Of a stretch of DNA of 8,701 nt, positions 6,057-8,701 are shown piece by piece. This DNA is from Planctomycetales bacterium. GTDB lineage: Bacteria > Planctomycetota > Phycisphaerae > SM23-33. Position numbers and translations under genes: made by a program. How positions within the stretch are numbered: the first letter of the stretch is position 1; each line of letters starts with the position of its first letter. Location of the stretch: positions 1 through 8,701 of the forward strand of contig JAUVIQ010000136.1 in the NCBI GenBank assembly GCA_030592655.1. Direction: 5' to 3'. A model generated the notes under the pieces. It saw nothing but the letters and a program-made list of their open reading frames with translations. It was not told the DNA's origin and made no database searches.

Positions 6057-7835
6057 TTATTCGGATTTTTCTTCGTCGGACTCGTCGTCGGCGTCTTCAG
6101 CAGGCTCTTCCTCTGCCGGTTTTTTTTCTTCTTCGGCGGGGACGAATTCTTCCTCTTCAACGATTTCTTCGACGTACACGTCGTCCAGGTCTGTCGCATC
6201 AACCTTGCGTCTCAGGAGGTAGTAGATGTTCGTAGCGGCAGAGAAGAAGAAGCAGATTCCGAACGCCGCCACTACTCCGATAACGAGGTACACCCACAGC
6301 GACATCACCAGGGCGGCTCCGGTTTCGGAACCGTTCATCGCCTCGGGTTGCCAAGGCCCGTGTAAATTCGCGAATGTCGGCTTGGTCCACATTACGTCGA
6401 GTTTTCCAGCGCCGACGGCGTACTCGGGACGGTCTGCGATACCCATCCACCATCCGACCCAGAAATGCACCGCGAGCAGCGTGATAAACGCAAACAACCT
6501 GACGAACAGGTAACAGATGGTTCCGTAAATAGCGGCTACCACCCAGTAGAGACCGTATCGGAACGGACGGGCGAAGGTGTAACTGAACGATCTGCTGATG
6601 GCGTCGAAGGAGTCGGAACCTTCCACGGCGATTGTAGGCCACATCAGCGGCGCACCGCCGATAAGCCCGACTGTCAGGAACGCGATTATCGCCCCGAGTA
6701 TCAACGCCAGGAAGAACAACAGGGCGACGAACCATTCGCCGAAGACCGGAATCGTTCCGATCAGCCCGCCCAGCGCCAGGAATATCCCGAGAAGAACAAT
6801 TATTCCCAAAGGAAGCAGCGGTGCGGTGAAGAAACCGATGAACTTCGACAGTGAGAACGACACAGCCGTTTTGATTGAAATTTTCTCCTCACGGGCTGCA
6901 TGCAGCGCGGCGATGCGACAGATCGCCCCGCCAAGCACCGACCAGATCGCAAGGGCGACGACAATATAGATAAGCGAATAAATCGGATACGTCGAGACTA
7001 TCCACCACAGCCCCCACAGCATCAGCATAACCCACGCCATGACTCCATATCCTTCGGGGTCATTGTTGGAGGCGTCAAACGGGGCCCTGTTCGACACGCT
7101 CTGGGCCACTGGTGTCATTGAACCTCGCCGATTCAACAGATCGGAGAGGCCCGTGGCGAAGTTACCGCGACGGACCGAACCGATAGCGTTTGAGACGCAC
7201 CGACCCTGCCAGTCCATGAAACCGGCGAATATCCCGCCGCCTTTCCACTGCTCCAGCTTTTTCGAGCCGTTGATGTACACCCCAAGTGCTCCGCGCTTCG
7301 CATCCAGACGGGCCTTCTCGGCGATTTTAGTCTTCTCCTTTCGCTCCTTTTTTGACGAGATGCCGTCTATAATTTTCTCCTCCTTGTCCCATGCGCGATC
7401 GGCGGTTTCCAAGGCCTTTTTGTATGACCGCTCCAATGCCTCATCAAGCCTTCCGACTGCTTTGCCAAAATCATCCTTGGCGAGTTTGGTTGCTGCCTCC
7501 AAGTCCGTATCGGCACTGTGCATGCGGGCCAGCGTCTCCGCTACGCCGGTAACGCGGGTCTTTTCGAGCCACTTCTCTTTGGCTTCGCCGAAAGCGGTCC
7601 GGCTCGGAGACACCCAGTATTCCCAGGTCTCACCGGACTTGACGACGGATGAATCGCTCACGCCCGACCATATCTTGTCCATCACAAGACCCAGCGCGCA
7701 GGTAAGAATAATTGCAAGCAAAGCCAGAAATATCTTGCTGGGATGAATGGCCATCTTGAAAGACTTGAGGATGTGCGAAAAACTGAATACCTCGTTCCAA
7801 CTGACGCCCCTTACGACATGATGCTCGTCGGCCAT
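6057..7835 (-). CDS. Polytopic membrane protein of unknown function with acidic tail
   Basis: I do not recognise a characterised family. The 592-residue product has a short N-terminal cytoplasmic-looking segment and a first membrane helix at about 34-54. A soluble region (55-262) rich in Lys, Glu and Ala is partly likely to form helical coiled coil (about 78-182). A multi-helix membrane block spans about 264-460 (segments near 264-282, 285-308, 330-358, 366-396 and 427-460), then comes a soluble insert (465-505) and a last helix at 507-535. The tail (546-592) is strongly acidic, with runs of Glu and Asp. The block FDAISRSFSYTFARPFRYGLYW (410-431) resembles conserved membrane proteins I associate with planctomycetes. 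The start at 7835 is chosen over the upstream ATG at 7910 because AAAGGA lies seven bases before it and the predicted promoter lies between the two. Transport or membrane organisation are both possible. Confidence 0.85.
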   Translation of the reverse strand: MADEHHVVRGVSWNEVFSFSHILKSFKMAIHPSKIFLALLAIILTCALGLVMDKIWSGVSDSSVVKSGETWEYWVSPSRTAFGEAKEKWLEKTRVTGVAETLARMHSADTDLEAATKLAKDDFGKAVGRLDEALERSYKKALETADRAWDKEEKIIDGISSKKERKEKTKIAEKARLDAKRGALGVYINGSKKLEQWKGGGIFAGFMDWQGRCVSNAIGSVRRGNFATGLSDLLNRRGSMTPVAQSVSNRAPFDASNNDPEGYGVMAWVMLMLWGLWWIVSTYPIYSLIYIVVALAIWSVLGGAICRIAALHAAREEKISIKTAVSFSLSKFIGFFTAPLLPLGIIVLLGIFLALGGLIGTIPVFGEWFVALLFFLALILGAIIAFLTVGLIGGAPLMWPTIAVEGSDSFDAISRSFSYTFARPFRYGLYWVVAAIYGTICYLFVRLFAFITLLAVHFWVGWWMGIADRPEYAVGAGKLDVMWTKPTFANLHGPWQPEAMNGSETGAALVMSLWVYLVIGVVAAFGICFFFSAATNIYYLLRRKVDATDLDDVYVEEIVEEEEFVPAEEEKKPAEEEPAEDADDESDEEKSE

Positions 7836-7842
7836 GACTTGT

Positions 7843-7848
7843 TCCTTT
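7843..7848 (-). promoter_or_regulatory. Ribosome binding site deciding the membrane-protein start
   Basis: On the minus strand AAAGGA lies seven bases before the ATG at 7835. The in-frame ATG 25 codons upstream (7910) falls inside the predicted promoter, so translation from 7835 is the better model. Confidence 0.7.
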
Positions 7849-7889
7849 CGATAGATTTCAACCCGTTCCAAATGGTGCCGCTGTTGCGA

Positions 7890-7917
7890 ATTATATCCCG
7901 CACTATACACGGTTCAA
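7890..7917 (-). promoter_or_regulatory. Sigma-70-type promoter of the membrane-protein gene
   Basis: On the minus strand TTGAAC (7912-7917) and a perfect TATAAT (7890-7895) are separated by 16 bases. Transcription would begin near 7883, giving a leader of roughly 48 bases before the ATG at 7835. The perfect -10 makes this the best promoter in the window and suggests that the gene is transcribed apart from the upstream CorC-like gene. Confidence 0.65.
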
Positions 7918-7943
7918 CGAATTTTTCAGCAGTAAATATAGTA

Positions 7944-7956
7944 ATTATCGGATAAT
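7944..7956. promoter_or_regulatory. Operator-like palindrome ATTATC-G-GATAAT
   Basis: Two perfectly complementary six-base arms flank a single base, 26 bases upstream of the predicted -35 of the membrane-protein gene. A one-base centre is too short for an RNA hairpin but fits a dimeric DNA-binding protein. It overlaps a second weak inverted repeat (7947-7952 with 7961-7966) that could form a six-pair hairpin after the CorC-like gene. No regulator can be named, and AT-rich palindromes of this size arise by chance. Confidence 0.25.
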
Positions 7957-7981
7957 CTCGTCCGATTTCGATATTCAAAAT

Positions 7982-8701
7982 TCAGGCTTCGGCCGAACCG
8001 GCGGCGATAACGACACGCAGACGTGTGATTTTGCGAGCGTCTGCCGCCAGGACCGTGAAGGTGGCCCCGTTGGCGTTCAACGTCTGACCCACCGGCGGAA
8101 TGAAACCCAACTCGGAAAAGACGAACCCCGCCACCGTTTCGTAGTCGTCTTCCTCCGGCAGGCTCAGTCCCATCGCATCGTTGAGGTCTTCGATGTCCAT
8201 CCGCCCGTCAACCTCCGCCGTCCGCTCGTCGATACGCTTAATCAGGGGCGATTCGGCATGGTCGTACTCGTCGGAAATCTCCCCGACAATCTCCTCAAGC
8301 AGGTCCTCAATCGTTACCAGCCCCGCCGTTCCACCGTACTCGTCCAGCACGACCGCCATGTGCATCTTGCGGGCCTTGAACTCCCGCAAAAGATCGTCCA
8401 GCGATTTCGTTTCCGGTACGAAAAACGGTTTCCGCATGACGGACCGCAGATCGGCCCGGTCAGGCCCGTCGATTGCCAGCAGGTCCTTGGCGTAAAGTAT
8501 CCCGATGATGTTGTCGATGTCGCCGGTATAGACGGGGATTCTTGTGTGACCGGCCTCAACGACCGTCCGTCGAACCTTCTCCAGCGTGGAATCGGACGGC
8601 AAAGCGACAATGTCGGTCCGGGGCGTGATTATCTCGCCGGCTCGACGATCGCCGAACTCGATTACCGATTCTATCATCTCCATCTCTTCGGCATCGACGG
8701 C
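7982..8701 (-). CDS. CBS-pair / CorC-HlyC domain protein, 5' end outside window
   Basis: The C-terminal 239 residues of a CNNM/CorC/TlyC-type protein are visible; the reading frame stays open to the right edge, so the beginning is missing. The first visible residues lead into MIESVIEFGDRRAGEIITPR, the usual entry to the CBS pair. CBS1 covers about 17-79 (including TRIPVY and NIIGILYAKDLL) and CBS2 about 85-143 (including VVLDEYGGTAGLVTIEDLLEEIVG). A CorC_HlyC transport-associated domain follows at about 150-235, with RMDIEDLNDAMG and YETVAGFVFSELGFIPPVGQ. Family members normally carry an N-terminal DUF21/CNNM membrane domain linked to magnesium or cobalt efflux; that part would lie beyond 8701. 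The methionine at 8683 is internal to the family pattern and not a likely start. No obvious terminator follows the stop before the next gene's promoter. Confidence 0.92.
   Translation of the reverse strand, partial: AVDAEEMEMIESVIEFGDRRAGEIITPRTDIVALPSDSTLEKVRRTVVEAGHTRIPVYTGDIDNIIGILYAKDLLAIDGPDRADLRSVMRKPFFVPETKSLDDLLREFKARKMHMAVVLDEYGGTAGLVTIEDLLEEIVGEISDEYDHAESPLIKRIDERTAEVDGRMDIEDLNDAMGLSLPEEDDYETVAGFVFSELGFIPPVGQTLNANGATFTVLAADARKITRLRVVIAAGSAEA

Noticed and set aside
7039..7746. Plus-strand frame inside the membrane-protein gene
   Set aside because: Its composition is Ser/Arg-rich, as expected for antisense of a helical Lys/Glu region. It lacks a ribosome binding site, and the opposite strand has a promoter, start site and terminator that agree.
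7836..7910. Upstream ATG (7910) as start of the membrane protein
   Set aside because: It lies within the predicted promoter and has no Shine-Dalgarno, while the ATG at 7835 has AAAGGA at good spacing.

Overview
The window looks like an ordinary chromosomal segment of a planctomycete, probably of the Phycisphaerae or a related lineage. This is inferred from the threonine-threonine-glutamine-proline spacer motifs in a secreted protein, the proline/lysine/glutamate-rich linkers, the large planctomycete-style membrane protein and a slightly GC-rich base composition judged by eye. No phylogenetic search was possible. There are no tRNA or rRNA genes, CRISPR arrays, transposases, integrases or phage genes that I can recognise, and I see no defence or biosynthetic cluster.

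Layout. (1) 39-755 (+) encodes a lipoprotein N-acetylmuramoyl-L-alanine amidase. It converges on 873-2756 (-), an exported SH3/OB-like/SPOR-like protein with very long PEPKP linkers. Between them lies a long imperfect inverted repeat (783-845), which may be a two-way terminator or a dispersed repeat. (2) A divergent intergenic region (2757-2896) separates that gene from a tight three-gene plus-strand operon: a HIT-family nucleotide hydrolase/phosphorylase (2897-3454), a dGTPase-like HD phosphohydrolase (3451-4590, ATGA overlap) and a tyrosine phenol-lyase (4592-5983, one-base gap). (3) The operon converges on a minus-strand gene for a polytopic membrane protein of unknown function (6057-7835). 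That gene has its own near-consensus promoter and a clear intrinsic terminator (5996-6027). (4) Upstream of it, and running off the right edge, is the 3' part of a CBS-pair/CorC-HlyC protein (7982-8701, minus strand).

How the genes may work together. The first two genes are plausibly linked through the cell wall: an amidase makes denuded glycan, and SPOR domains bind denuded glycan. The HIT and dGTPase genes both act on nucleotides (dinucleoside polyphosphates and dNTPs), a coherent housekeeping pair. The tyrosine phenol-lyase is the odd member: its active-site residues are those of a true phenol-lyase rather than a tryptophanase, yet no tyrosine transporter or aromatic regulator is visible nearby. 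The last two genes are envelope proteins with no evident link beyond orientation.

I did not find a convincing new multi-gene system. The observations most worth following are the tyrosine phenol-lyase in a nucleotide operon, the SH3/OB/SPOR protein beside an amidase, and the unknown membrane protein.
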